From assembly GCA_947588885.1 (NCBI GenBank), contig CANQAH010000014.1, forward strand, positions 1 to 32,102: DNA of 32,102 nucleotides, given 5' to 3'. The translations under genes and the position numbers were made by a program. The notes under the pieces were generated by a model. That model ran no database searches and was not told the DNA's origin. It saw only the letters and a list, made by a program, of their open reading frames with translations. The stretch is from an uncultured Clostridia bacterium. Its GTDB lineage: Bacteria > Bacillota > Clostridia > TANB77 > CAG-508. Below are positions 1 to 7,996 of this stretch, in pieces. Numbering within the stretch: position 1 is the first letter of the stretch; every line of letters begins with the position of its first letter.

Positions 1-120
1 ACTATATAAATTTATTGCAAAGTCCGCGTCTTTGTTCTATGCGCCAAATTTTTGTTAAAAAATTTGTGTGCAATCTGGGCGAAGCCTTTATCTAATAGGA
101 AATGCGCAGCACTTTCCTAT
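1..120 (+). repeat. Dispersed multi-hairpin element, copy A (5' end cut by window start)
   Basis: This copy lacks only the leading CGGAC arm, which would lie before base 1. It holds GTCCGC (23-28), then CGCC (42-45) that can pair with GGCG (78-81) around an A/T-rich inner stem (AAATTTTT / AAAAAATTT). Next is the mini-hairpin GGC-GAA-GCC (78-86), then a hairpin with arms ATAGGAAA (95-102) and TTTCCTAT (113-120). The order and the GGCGAAGCCTTT tag match the copies at 10143, 29741 and 31971. A bidirectional terminator follows at 130-160. Short open frames through it look spurious, since the same peptide-like strings recur wherever the repeat occurs. Confidence 0.75.
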
Positions 121-129
121 AATATAAAT

Positions 130-160
130 AAAAAGGGACTTTTTTATAAAGCCCCTTTTT
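130..160. terminator. Bidirectional intrinsic terminator after the polytopic membrane gene
   Basis: The arms AAAAAGGG (130-137) and CCCTTTTT (153-160) form a stem with a mispaired step above it. The flanks are T-rich on the plus strand and A-rich on the other side, so it can act in both directions. It lies 130 bases beyond the stop of the minus-strand gene ending at 290. Confidence 0.55.
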
Positions 161-289
161 ATTTATCTCTATATTTTTTACACTTTACCCAAAAGATTAT
201 AGTTACTGTTGATGCAATTGTTACATTTCCAGTTAATTATATTTTCATAAGAACAAAATTGGACAATAAATGATCTACAAAAGAAAAAA

Positions 290-2185
290 TTATGCATGTT
301 TTTTCTTTCTTACTACAAAATATATCAAACCACAAGCTGTTAAAATTGATACTATATCTGAAAGAACATATATTGCTTTTTCTTTATAATCTATTGTAAT
401 TCTTCCATTTTTTACTTGTGATAATTCTACTCTAACAACATTATTGTTTCCACATACTACATTTAATTTTTTACCATCTTCTTTTGCAACATAACCAGGA
501 TAATATAATAGTGGAACTTCTATATATCCTTTTCCTTGTTTATTGTCATAATCTATAATAATTTTACTTCCGTCTTTATTATATTTTTCAATATTTATTA
601 AATTACTTGATGTTACATATTTATTCTTTTCTAATAAAGCTGTATTTGTTCTATTTATAAAATATTCATTTTGTCCACTCATATCATAGTTTAATTCACT
701 ATTATTAGTTATATATTTAAATTGCTTTGAATAATCTCCTAAAAATAAAGGTACTGATAAAAATGCTATTAATCCTATAATCAAAACAATTTTATAATTT
801 TCCATAAAATCTTTTTCTTTATTATATTTTGAATCTACATATTTTCCAATTATTATACTTCCTGATATTACAGATGTAAAAGTAGTAACTCCTAAAAATC
901 TCCAACCAAATTGTATTGTATTACATATATTTTGTATTATTTCATATTCATTTTGTAATTCTTTCCATGGTATTATTGTTGTTGAGAGAATTAAAAATGT
1001 AATTGAAATTAATGTTAAAATTTTTATAAATTTTACATTATTATCATTATTATTTTTATTTTTTAAGCAATAAACTACATTTATTATTAAAGCTAATGAG
1101 CACAAAATTCCTAAAGTATATGACATTTCATTTTCCATACCCTGTGTATTATCATTTGATAAATTTACACTATATGCTGAATCAAAAATATTAAATAATT
1201 GTGCTGGTATTACAGTATATTTATAAAAGATATATGTAGTTGTATTTTCATTTTTATTTTTTACATTTAAATCCAATCTATAGCCATCAATAAAAGGAAC
1301 TATAAACCACATATTTAATAACACAATTAATATAAAAGAAAATATTATTGATTTATATCTTTTTTCCTTTAATATATTTTTTATAAATGTTATCCCAAAA
1401 AATATACATATAATTCCTACAAAAGCCACACTTAAAATATGTGATTGTATAATACCAGTTAAACCAATTGCAAATATGTACCATTTTTTCTTATCACCCA
1501 CACATAATTCGTATAATCCCCATATTGCCAAAGGAAAGAATGCGAGTGCTAATGCTTCTCCTATAGCTGCTCTTGTATAAATATTTTCTAATCTATAATT
1601 TGCTGCTGAATATACTATTGCCCCTATAATTCCTGATGTAGTTGATTTTGAAATTTTTTTTACAGCTAGATACATAAAAAATACTGATGCTATGTTTATA
1701 AAAGACAATAATAATTTATATGAAAATACCATAGATGTATTCAATAACCTTAAAATTGCAGGTATATATAAAAACAATTCTGGATAAAAAATTGATGTTG
1801 CATATCCATATCCATTATTTTCTATTGGATGTATTCTTGCTGGAATTTGAAAATTACTTAATGCTTCTTTTAATCCTTCAATTCTAACTAAGTGAAAATT
1901 TATGTCATGTGAATATACTAAATAATCATTAAATAAAGGATAACTAACAAATAATCCTATTACAAGTAAAAATAATCCTATTTTTACTTTCTTACTTATA
2001 TTCTTTTTTTGATATAAAAATTTTCCAATTAATATTGAAACAAATAGTAATATTTCTTGAATATATATATCTAAATATCCATCTTCATACACTTTAACTT
2101 TTAAATTAAATAAAAAAAATATTAAAATAAAAAATATTAAAAATAATAATTCTTTCCAAACTCCTTTTGCTTTATTAAATTTCAT
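290..2185 (-). CDS. Large polytopic membrane protein, PTPS-related/YfhO-like (GT-C-type glycosyltransferase candidate)
   Basis: The 631-residue protein starts at an ATG. It has about a dozen hydrophobic helices spread over residues 10-510, then a soluble C-terminal domain of roughly 100 residues and a last helix before a KKKHA tail. After the second helix there is a conserved-looking extracytoplasmic loop with SHDINFHLVRIEGLKEAL and ARIHPIENNGYGYATSIFYP. This is the arrangement known from membrane proteins annotated '6-pyruvoyl-tetrahydropterin synthase-related' and from YfhO-like proteins, which share the GT-C fold. The acidic residue in the SHD motif would be the catalytic candidate by analogy. 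The sugar donor and acceptor cannot be told. It stands alone, with a candidate promoter about 160-190 bases upstream and a terminator downstream, so it may belong to cell-envelope glycosylation. The family call is by pattern; the catalytic role is inferred. Confidence 0.6.
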   Translation of the reverse strand: MKFNKAKGVWKELLFLIFFILIFFLFNLKVKVYEDGYLDIYIQEILLFVSILIGKFLYQKKNISKKVKIGLFLLVIGLFVSYPLFNDYLVYSHDINFHLVRIEGLKEALSNFQIPARIHPIENNGYGYATSIFYPELFLYIPAILRLLNTSMVFSYKLLLSFINIASVFFMYLAVKKISKSTTSGIIGAIVYSAANYRLENIYTRAAIGEALALAFFPLAIWGLYELCVGDKKKWYIFAIGLTGIIQSHILSVAFVGIICIFFGITFIKNILKEKRYKSIIFSFILIVLLNMWFIVPFIDGYRLDLNVKNKNENTTTYIFYKYTVIPAQLFNIFDSAYSVNLSNDNTQGMENEMSYTLGILCSLALIINVVYCLKNKNNNDNNVKFIKILTLISITFLILSTTIIPWKELQNEYEIIQNICNTIQFGWRFLGVTTFTSVISGSIIIGKYVDSKYNKEKDFMENYKIVLIIGLIAFLSVPLFLGDYSKQFKYITNNSELNYDMSGQNEYFINRTNTALLEKNKYVTSSNLINIEKYNKDGSKIIIDYDNKQGKGYIEVPLLYYPGYVAKEDGKKLNVVCGNNNVVRVELSQVKNGRITIDYKEKAIYVLSDIVSILTACGLIYFVVRKKKHA

Positions 2186-2466
2186 TTCAATATTATTCCT
2201 TGTATAATAATTTAGGTTTTTTAATAAGGTTTTACCTATAAACCTTTATATGATTTATATCTTTCATGATATAATTTATTTAACATTGTAGAATTTTTTT
2301 CTTTTCCTTGTAGCTTCGACTGCTTTAGAAAAACTATTATCACAATTCTCTCATTAAATAATTTTTTGTCAATAGTTTTTTTTACATTATTTTAGCTTTA
2401 AAATATTATGAAATAAATATCATAATTTAAATTAAAATCATAAAATTAATAACAAACTATAAAATT
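2186..2466. other. 281-base intergenic region with a candidate promoter and leader hairpin
   Basis: This gap lies between the phosphatase gene and the membrane-protein gene. It holds the candidate promoter listed at 2344-2372 and a small hairpin, AAGGTTT (2226-2232) / AAACCTT (2240-2246), which would fall in the 5' leader about 40 bases before the start codon. I saw no open frame with a ribosome binding site, no repeat of the families seen elsewhere, and no riboswitch pattern I recognise. Confidence 0.4.
2344..2372 (-). promoter_or_regulatory. Candidate sigma-A promoter for the polytopic membrane protein gene
   Basis: Read on the minus strand there is a perfect TTGACA (2367-2372), a 17-base spacer and a weaker -10 AGAATT (2344-2349). 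The leader would be about 150 bases long. The -35 is strong and the -10 weak, so the call is tentative. Confidence 0.35.
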
Positions 2467-2919
2467 TCATTTGACAAGTTTATCTAATAAAGCATTACAT
2501 CCTTCAACTATATCATTATACGTAATATCAAAATTATGTGTATACCAAGGATCAGCAATGTCTCTAGGATTATTTGAAAAATCCAAAAGTCTATATACTT
2601 TATTTTCTCTATCTTCACCAACAATTCTTAATATTGACCTAATATTATATTTTTCCATGCCTATAATATAATCAAACTTTTCATAATCTGATTTTTTCAT
2701 TTGCCTTGCATATTTTCCATTAGTATTAATTCCAACATCTGCAAGTTTACTTCTCGTACCATAATGAACAGGATTTCCCTCTTCTTCATTACTAGTTCCA
2801 GCTGATTCAATATAAAACTCAGATTCCACCCCTCTTTTTTTCACCATATCTTTTAAGATAAATTCAGCCATTGGTGATCTGCATATATTTCCTAAGCATA
2901 CAAATAAAATTCTAATCAT
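2467..2919 (-). CDS. Low-molecular-weight protein-tyrosine phosphatase
   Basis: The 150-residue protein has the usual length for this family and begins at an ATG behind AGAGGTAGAAG. The phosphatase loop is at the extreme N-terminus, CLGNICRS (residues 8-15), giving nucleophile Cys8 and transition-state Arg14. The general-acid loop is DPW (Asp123). It should hydrolyse phosphotyrosine (or phosphoarginine, as in YwlE-type relatives) in the cytoplasm. The family cannot be divided between these substrates from motifs alone. In Gram-positive bacteria such enzymes often control tyrosine kinases of polysaccharide assembly, but no kinase or capsule gene is seen here. It is separated from the upstream secretion operon by a terminator at 2955-2991, so it probably has its own or a read-through promoter. 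Confidence 0.93.
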   Translation of the reverse strand: MIRILFVCLGNICRSPMAEFILKDMVKKRGVESEFYIESAGTSNEEEGNPVHYGTRSKLADVGINTNGKYARQMKKSDYEKFDYIIGMEKYNIRSILRIVGEDRENKVYRLLDFSNNPRDIADPWYTHNFDITYNDIVEGCNALLDKLVK

Positions 2920-2954
2920 CTTCTACCTCTCAATAATTATTATATAACAAAAAT

Positions 2955-2991
2955 GCACTTAAATTAAGTATTCTTATTTTAATTTAAGTGC
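2955..2991 (-). terminator. Intrinsic terminator of the TasA-like/signal peptidase/DUF5305 operon
   Basis: There is a perfect 13-bp stem GCACTTAAATTAA (2955-2967) / TTAATTTAAGTGC (2979-2991) with an 11-base loop. On the minus strand it is followed by ATTTTTGTTA. It begins ten bases after the stop codon of the gene at 3001, marking the 3' end of that operon. Confidence 0.8.
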
Positions 2992-3000
2992 TACTATCTT

Positions 3001-4020
3001 TTAGATATTTTCCTCTGAAAAAGCATAAAAATATACACAATCTCTAACAATAACATACATATGACATTCTTTATTTTTTATCGCATCATAGCATAAAATG
3101 CTTGTTTGATTTTGTTCTGCTACATCTAGTAAATCCTCAAAACTTGCAACTTTTATTGGTTTAAATCCAGAAAAATCGAGTTCATTATTTATTGTTACAA
3201 TATAATTTTTATAATTTCTCAAAATTTTTTTCATTTTTCTTGTATACTTATTTTCTAAATTTGTTTTAAATTTATGCATTTGCTTAACAAAAATAGTTAT
3301 ATCAACAACAAGTATTGCGCTTCCTAATACAAAACAAATAATTTCCATTATTCTATACCTGTCATTTTCTATAATAATATTATTTACTGAATCCTTTTCA
3401 TAATTTTCCTGTGGCTCTACTACTAAATTAGTTATTGGAATATCCAGTTCAATATAATCTTCCAAATATTTCTCTTTTTGATTTTCAAGTTTTACATTAT
3501 AAAAAACATCTAGACGAACTTTCAAAACAGCATTAATCTGTATCCCATATTCATTTTCATAAGAATTCACTAAATTCCTATAAAAATCATAATCTATTTC
3601 AACATTTTCATTTATAATATTTTCATTAATATCTCCATTTTTTACATCGCTTTCATAAATAAAATAAGTTCTATTCCAAATATTTTTATCTATATTTTCT
3701 CTATTTACAGCTGTAGCAACTAAATCATTAGTTATCTTATACTTATATTCTACATTTGCTTTTTTTGAAGAATTTATCTTGTGTTCAAAATTAATTTTCA
3801 GTTGCTTAATTGATTTTGCAGCATAACATTCATTAGATTGTAAAATATTATTTTCATAAAAATCATTTGGCTTCAATATTACTTCATAATTACATTTTTT
3901 ATGAGTTTCATATAACATTAATATATCATCATTATTTTTTAAAGTTAGACTTGTTACTAAGAAAATTAAACCTACTACAAGTAATATTATTTGCAATATT
4001 ATACTTTTTTTATTTTTCAA
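3001..4020 (-). CDS. DUF5305-like bitopic membrane protein
   Basis: The 339-residue protein has a TTG start behind GGGGTGA with a 5-base spacer. It has an N-terminal membrane helix (about residues 7-27) and an extracytoplasmic domain of roughly 190 residues that is rich in beta-prone segments. A second helix follows (about 226-247), then a cytoplasmic tail of about 90 residues. Size, topology and the position directly behind a signal peptidase gene match DUF5305 proteins, found beside SipW-type peptidases in Clostridia and archaea. The role of that family is not known to me; a part in export or assembly of the secreted protein encoded first in the operon is inferred from context. The gene is 24 bases after the peptidase gene and is followed by the operon terminator. 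I recognised it from topology and context more than from a strict motif. Confidence 0.6.
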   Translation of the reverse strand: MKNKKSIILQIILLVVGLIFLVTSLTLKNNDDILMLYETHKKCNYEVILKPNDFYENNILQSNECYAAKSIKQLKINFEHKINSSKKANVEYKYKITNDLVATAVNRENIDKNIWNRTYFIYESDVKNGDINENIINENVEIDYDFYRNLVNSYENEYGIQINAVLKVRLDVFYNVKLENQKEKYLEDYIELDIPITNLVVEPQENYEKDSVNNIIIENDRYRIMEIICFVLGSAILVVDITIFVKQMHKFKTNLENKYTRKMKKILRNYKNYIVTINNELDFSGFKPIKVASFEDLLDVAEQNQTSILCYDAIKNKECHMYVIVRDCVYFYAFSEENI

Positions 4021-4044
4021 TTATTTCACCCCAATTTTTATAAT

Positions 4045-5172
4045 TTAGGAATTAAAATATTCGTATAACCATATTGAAGGAAAACCAATATATTTAAAAT
4101 GAAATTTATAAATTCCTTTTATTTGATTTACTTTTACTAGTTCTTTATCAGGGACATTATTCCTATCACCTTTTGTCTGATATACAGCTTCCCCATCTTC
4201 ATTTACAACTTTAATAATTCTATGAGCTATATTTTGATTTTCAAATTCATATACAATAATCGAATTATTTGGAATATTTCTTAATTCTTCTTCATCTGCT
4301 TTATAAAAAACAACAATATCTCCTCTATTAAATGTTGGAGACATACTATTTGAAAGTATATCTATTGGTTCATACTTAAATATTCCTTTCATAAAACAAA
4401 CTAAACATATACAAAATATAAATTCTAAAATAAAAGTAACTTTTGTAATTTTTCTTTCTTTGTTTCTAGTTTTCTTTTTAGCTAATAAATACTCAAAAAT
4501 TAAATATATAAAAAATGGTACTAATATTCCTAATGAACCTTCAATATACCAATCAATGTTAGGTAAAATTGGCGATAATATAAAAAAAGAATTTGTAATG
4601 CTCTTAAAAATTAGTGGAAAATTAAATGAATATTCTAAAATCAAATATATTGATAAAAGATTTTGTGCAATCAAAGGAAATATCGTTGAAAAAATATATT
4701 TTGCAAAACTTTCCTTGTAAAAAAACAAATCAGACAACATATAATAATTAATTTCTAACATTGTAAAAACTATAAATGATAACACAACAACAATTTTCTT
4801 ATTTTTAAATATTATCACACCTTTAGAAATCTCAATTCCAATTATAGGAACTATCTGCAATATAAAGTTTTTTATAATTGTTATAATTTCATGATTATAT
4901 GGACTTTTAGCATATCCAAAAATTAATCCCAATCCAAAATAAAAAATGACATAAAAACATGAAATTAATATCATATATCTAAAAAATCTATTATCACATT
5001 TACATCTTATATATCCATTTTTTATACAATATATTAAATATATTGATATACAACCCCAAAATACTAAATCTACTATATTTTTATATATTCTTATATTACT
5101 TAAAATAAAAAATGTTACTAATAAATATATAATTATAACTATAAATAAGTTTTTACATTTTAAACTTTTCAT
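4045..5172 (-). CDS. Signal peptidase I of SipW/ER type with a large N-terminal membrane domain
   Basis: An ATG at 5184 opens the frame, but it has no Shine-Dalgarno. The ATG at 5172 is preceded by GGTGA and a 5-base spacer, so I use it (375 residues). The last third is a signal peptidase. It has SNSMSP with nucleophile Ser (280 counting from 5184), RGDIVVFYK, then AHRIIKV carrying His321, and TKGDRNNVPD. A Ser-His rather than Ser-Lys pair marks the SipW/Sec11 class. The first ~250 residues hold seven or so hydrophobic segments, whereas SipW itself is only about 190 residues with few helices. The enzyme would cleave the precursor encoded immediately upstream (5215-5712), whose signal peptide is of the kind SipW handles in TasA and TapA. 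Activity is predicted from intact catalytic motifs; the role of the extra membrane domain is unknown. Confidence 0.88.
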   Translation of the reverse strand: MKSLKCKNLFIVIIIYLLVTFFILSNIRIYKNIVDLVFWGCISIYLIYCIKNGYIRCKCDNRFFRYMILISCFYVIFYFGLGLIFGYAKSPYNHEIITIIKNFILQIVPIIGIEISKGVIIFKNKKIVVVLSFIVFTMLEINYYMLSDLFFYKESFAKYIFSTIFPLIAQNLLSIYLILEYSFNFPLIFKSITNSFFILSPILPNIDWYIEGSLGILVPFFIYLIFEYLLAKKKTRNKERKITKVTFILEFIFCICLVCFMKGIFKYEPIDILSNSMSPTFNRGDIVVFYKADEEELRNIPNNSIIVYEFENQNIAHRIIKVVNEDGEAVYQTKGDRNNVPDKELVKVNQIKGIYKFHFKYIGFPSIWLYEYFNS

Positions 5173-5189
5173 AAATATCACCATACAAT

Positions 5190-5214
5190 AATAGGGAAGA
5201 AAAACTTCCCTATT
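5190..5214 (-). promoter_or_regulatory. Hairpin between the secreted-protein stop and the signal peptidase start
   Basis: There is a perfect 10-bp stem AATAGGGAAG (5190-5199) / CTTCCCTATT (5205-5214) with a 5-base loop. It starts on the base next to the upstream stop codon. On the minus strand it is followed by ATTGTATGG rather than a U-tract, so it is a poor full terminator. It may be a partial attenuator, or an RNA-end stabiliser that keeps the secreted protein more abundant than its peptidase. That function is inferred. Confidence 0.6.
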
Positions 5215-5712
5215 TTAATTGTCTTGAACATATTCAATAACACCAATTATCGTTTTAGTTTTTACTGTTGGTATTTCTTCCGTTTCTGGATCATATTCAA
5301 TTGTTATTGAAAAAGTCGTTTGTTCTCCTGCTTTTAATTTATTAGCAAGTTCGGTTGTCGTATATTTAATTGCATCTGATCCATTTTCCTGTTCCCTAAA
5401 AATTACTGTACCTAAGGCAGCATCAATAGTACCAGCATTTTCGATTGTTACTTCATACGTTACTAAATCACCTGGTTTAACCAATTTTGCATTAAATGTT
5501 GCACTAGTATTTGTAAACTGTGGTTCTCCATCGTCACAACCATCAGAAATATCGATAGTTTTTATATCAGTTATTCTTATATCCCATTCTCCTACAATTT
5601 CAGCAGTTCCATTTAATTGCAGTTCAGTAGCAAAAGCAGAATATGCAACAGCCATGGCAAATACTATAAGCACTAATATTATTCCTATTACAACTTTTGT
5701 TTTTCCATTCAT
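5215..5712 (-). CDS. Secreted TasA/CalY-like protein with a SipW-type signal peptide
   Basis: The 165-residue protein starts at an ATG behind AAGGAG with a 6-base spacer. The N-terminus is MNGKTKVVIG, then a hydrophobic stretch (about 8-24) ending AYSAFATELQLNG, so cleavage near Ala28 is likely. The mature part begins with a GTAEIVGEWDIRI pattern and continues with beta-rich sequence including VKPGDLVTYEVTIENAGTIDA. This resembles TasA/camelysin-like matrix proteins and the surface proteins processed by SipW peptidases. It is acidic, and two of its few Cys/Gly-rich positions lie in the segment around residue 60. The gene is first in an operon with the peptidase and the DUF5305-like gene. Fibre formation is a hypothesis from context; surface export is well supported. 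Confidence 0.72.
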   Translation of the reverse strand: MNGKTKVVIGIILVLIVFAMAVAYSAFATELQLNGTAEIVGEWDIRITDIKTIDISDGCDDGEPQFTNTSATFNAKLVKPGDLVTYEVTIENAGTIDAALGTVIFREQENGSDAIKYTTTELANKLKAGEQTTFSITIEYDPETEEIPTVKTKTIIGVIEYVQDN

Positions 5713-5799
5713 CTTCTCAACTCCTTACTACAGTTAGTCTATAATTTATTATATGTCCATAATTATTTTCAGGTTCCGCAATTAGTTATATAAAAAAAT

Positions 5800-5838
5800 A
5801 AACTGGACTTTCTATTTTTAAATAGATTTTTCCAGTTT
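5800..5838 (-). terminator. Second intrinsic terminator in the rplS / secretion-operon gap
   Basis: The outer arms are AAACTGGA (5800-5807) and TCCAGTTT (5831-5838); the inner arms are TCTATTT (5811-5817) and AAATAGA (5820-5826), separated by a small symmetric internal loop. On the minus strand it runs into ATTTTTTTA. It lies downstream of the terminator at 5871-5895, so the two act in series and insulate the secreted-protein operon from ribosomal transcription. Confidence 0.7.
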
Positions 5839-5870
5839 AAAATAAAATTTGTTTATATTATAGAAAAAAA

Positions 5871-5895
5871 GAGCCTAGCTAAAAGCTATAGGCTC
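5871..5895 (-). terminator. Intrinsic terminator of the ffh-rplS operon
   Basis: The outer arms GAGCCTA (5871-5877) and TAGGCTC (5889-5895) continue with GCT/AGC across a two-base bulge. The minus-strand U-tract is the complement of seven A residues at 5864-5870. It begins 11 bases past the rplS stop codon. Confidence 0.85.
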
Positions 5896-5906
5896 AATAT
5901 AATTTA

Positions 5907-6485
5907 TTATTTATCTTCTTTCTTTTCTTCAGCTTTTTCCTCTGCTGCTTTCTTTTTTTCTTCCTTAGCTGCATCTTCTTTTTTTGTTTCTTCTTTAACT
6001 TCTTCTTTTACCTCTTCAGCAGCTTCTGTTGTTACTTCTTCAACAACTTCGTTTTCTCCAGGTACTACTTCCTCTTCAACAACTTCATTTTCTCCTGGAA
6101 CAACTTCTTCTTTAACTGTTATTTCTTTAGTTTCAATTCTAGCTCCAACTTTTTCTTTAGTTTTAGCTGATTTACCAACTCTATCTCTTAAATAATATAA
6201 TTTTGCTCTTCTTGCTTTACCAACTCTAGTAACTTCTACTTTTTCAACATTTGGTGAATGAACTAAAAATGTTTTTTCAACACCTACTCCATAAGAAATT
6301 CTTCTAACTGTAAATGTTTCGTTTACTCCTCCACCTTGTTTTTTAATTATAATTCCTTCAAATACTTGGATTCTTTCTCTATTTCCTTCTTTTACTTTAG
6401 CATGAACTTTTACAGTATCACCAACACGCAATTCAGGAATCTTATTCTTTAGTTGTTCATGTTCTATTGATTTTATAATATCCAT
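5907..6485 (-). CDS. rplS: Ribosomal protein bL19 with a long charged C-terminal extension
   Basis: Residues 1-115 are a normal bL19, which sits at the 30S-50S interface. Recognisable segments include [39 protein letters not shown] and [14 protein letters not shown]-like sequence. The protein then continues for about 75 residues of Glu/Lys/Val/Ala-rich sequence, ending [12 protein letters not shown]. The tail carries a 12-residue tandem repeat, [12 protein letters not shown] / [12 protein letters not shown] (coding bases about 6034-6108). Typical bL19 is around 115 residues, so the tail is extra. The start ATG lies three bases from the trmD stop, with GGAGGTCC inside the end of trmD, so translation is probably coupled. 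It is the last gene of the operon. Confidence 0.97.
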   Translation of the reverse strand: MDIIKSIEHEQLKNKIPELRVGDTVKVHAKVKEGNRERIQVFEGIIIKKQGGGVNETFTVRRISYGVGVEKTFLVHSPNVEKVEVTRVGKARRAKLYYLRDRVGKSAKTKEKVGARIETKEITVKEEVVPGENEVVEEEVVPGENEVVEEVTTEAAEEVKEEVKEETKKEDAAKEEKKKAAEEKAEEKKEDK

Positions 6486-6487
6486 TA

Positions 6488-7210
6488 CTATTGGACCTCC
6501 TTCTTTAATTTTTCTATATAGCTTTTATCCTTGTCTGTTAGCGCTATATTTTCTAACAATTCTGGTCTTTTTTTGAATGTATTTTCTAAAGATTTCTCTC
6601 TTCTCCAATTTTTTATATTTTCATGATGTCCTGAAATTAAAACTTCTGGAACTTTTTCATTATTAAAAATTTCTGGTCTTGTATATTGTGGATATTCAAG
6701 TAATCCATTTGAAAATGATTCTTCATCTATTGATTCGTTTGATAAAACTCCATCTATATGCCTACTAACACTATCTATAAGTACCATTGCTGGAATTTCC
6801 CCACCTGTTAAAACATAATCACCTATCGAAATTTCTTCATCAACTATTTTATCAATTACTCTCTGGTCAATGCCTTCATAATGACCACAAAGTAATATCA
6901 AATGTTTTTCTTTAGAAAGATCTTTTACTTTTTCCTGGTTTAATGTTTTTCCTTGAGGTGTAAGATAAATCACTTTAGCATCATCAGATTTTACTGAATT
7001 ATATGCTCTATCAACAACATCAGGCTTCATCACCATTCCTGCTCCACCACCATATGGTGTATCATCAACTTTATTGTGCTTATCTTCTGAAAAATCTCTA
7101 ATATTAATTAAATTAATATTAATTATTTGTTTTTCAGTAGCTCTTTTAATGATACTTTGTTTAAGTGGTTCAAACATTTCTGGAAATAATGTTAACACAT
7201 CAAATTTCAT
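6488..7210 (-). CDS. trmD: tRNA (guanine-37-N1)-methyltransferase
   Basis: The 240-residue protein has standard TrmD length. The SPOUT-fold signature is intact: [27 protein letters not shown] and the following [10 protein letters not shown], which form the trefoil-knot S-adenosylmethionine site. The N-terminus [13 protein letters not shown] is also typical. It methylates G37 of tRNAs that read CNN codons and so prevents +1 frameshifting. The gene starts one base after the rimM stop, with only a weak ribosome binding site, so it is likely translated by coupling. The rimM-trmD-rplS order is the common bacterial one. Confidence 0.98.
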   Translation of the reverse strand: MKFDVLTLFPEMFEPLKQSIIKRATEKQIININLINIRDFSEDKHNKVDDTPYGGGAGMVMKPDVVDRAYNSVKSDDAKVIYLTPQGKTLNQEKVKDLSKEKHLILLCGHYEGIDQRVIDKIVDEEISIGDYVLTGGEIPAMVLIDSVSRHIDGVLSNESIDEESFSNGLLEYPQYTRPEIFNNEKVPEVLISGHHENIKNWRREKSLENTFKKRPELLENIALTDKDKSYIEKLKKEVQ

Positions 7211-7211
7211 T

Positions 7212-7721
7212 TTAATTTAATCCTTCTATTAAATGTACAATCATTTTCTTTTCTTGCATATTAACTTCTTTTATAACTTCACCAATAGCTGGTAATAGTA
7301 TTTCCTTTCCGTCTGTTTCAACAACATATACATCGTTATTTCCACCATGAACAGGAAAAACTTCTTTTAATATTCCAAGCTTTTCACCTGTATCTTTATA
7401 CACTTCAAGACCTATCAAATCAACTATATAATATGTATCTTCTGGAAGTTGTTTTTCACTACTTCTATGTACCTTTATTAAACAATTTCTAAAAGTTTCA
7501 GCAGTGTCTATATCATTAATTCCCTTAAACTTAATTAAAGCTTGATTTTTATTATATCTAACTTCCTCAATTTCATATTCAGTTAATTTATTATTTTTTT
7601 CAATAAAAACCTTTTTAAATTCTTCAATTTTAGTTAATTTATCCGTAAAAAGATTTACTTTTACTATACCTTTTAATCCAGAAGTATTAACTATTTGACC
7701 AATTTCAAAATAATCTTGCAT
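7212..7721 (-). CDS. rimM: 16S rRNA processing factor RimM
   Basis: The 169-residue protein has the expected two-barrel layout. The N-terminal RimM domain opens with YFEIGQIVNTSGLKGIVKV. The C-terminal PRC-barrel includes YYIVDLIGLEVY, VFPVHGGNNDVYVV and the near-invariant EILLPAIGEVIKEV. RimM binds uS19 and helps maturation of the 30S head domain. It follows khpA by 9 bases and abuts trmD, inside the rpsP-rplS operon. Nothing is unusual. Confidence 0.97.
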   Translation of the reverse strand: MQDYFEIGQIVNTSGLKGIVKVNLFTDKLTKIEEFKKVFIEKNNKLTEYEIEEVRYNKNQALIKFKGINDIDTAETFRNCLIKVHRSSEKQLPEDTYYIVDLIGLEVYKDTGEKLGILKEVFPVHGGNNDVYVVETDGKEILLPAIGEVIKEVNMQEKKMIVHLIEGLN

Positions 7722-7730
7722 TTTATTTTC

Positions 7731-7961
7731 CTAATCAATAAACTCAATTACTATTTTTTTATTTTCCTTTGCTGCAACAGCTTTCATAACTGTTCTAATT
7801 GACTGTGCAACTCTACCTCTTTTTCCAATTACTCTACCAATATCATTTGCATCAACTCTGACTTCGTATTTTGTTTCACTATCTTGAGGTATTTCTTCAA
7901 TTGATACAGCATCAGCATTTTGAACAAGATTTTTTATAATTGATTCTAAAATTTTTTTCAT
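7731..7961 (-). CDS. khpA: KH-domain RNA-binding protein KhpA (YlqC family)
   Basis: The 76-residue protein is a single KH domain with the GxxG loop in RVIGKRGRVAQSIRTV, preceded by VRVDANDIG. KhpA proteins bind RNA, usually as a dimer or with KhpB/EloR, and affect cell elongation and sRNA use in Gram-positive bacteria. The position between rpsP and rimM is the conserved one. It has an ATG start with GGAGGC-like sequence upstream. Length and motif are typical. Confidence 0.95.
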   Translation of the reverse strand: MKKILESIIKNLVQNADAVSIEEIPQDSETKYEVRVDANDIGRVIGKRGRVAQSIRTVMKAVAAKENKKIVIEFID

Positions 7962-7996
7962 AGTTTTAGCCTCCTAGTTTTAAAGAGTAAAAAAAA

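Noticed and set aside
52-273. 73-codon plus-strand open frame over repeat copy A
   Set aside because: It runs through the dispersed repeat and the terminator, has no ribosome binding site, and its first part recurs as a peptide-like string in other repeat copies.
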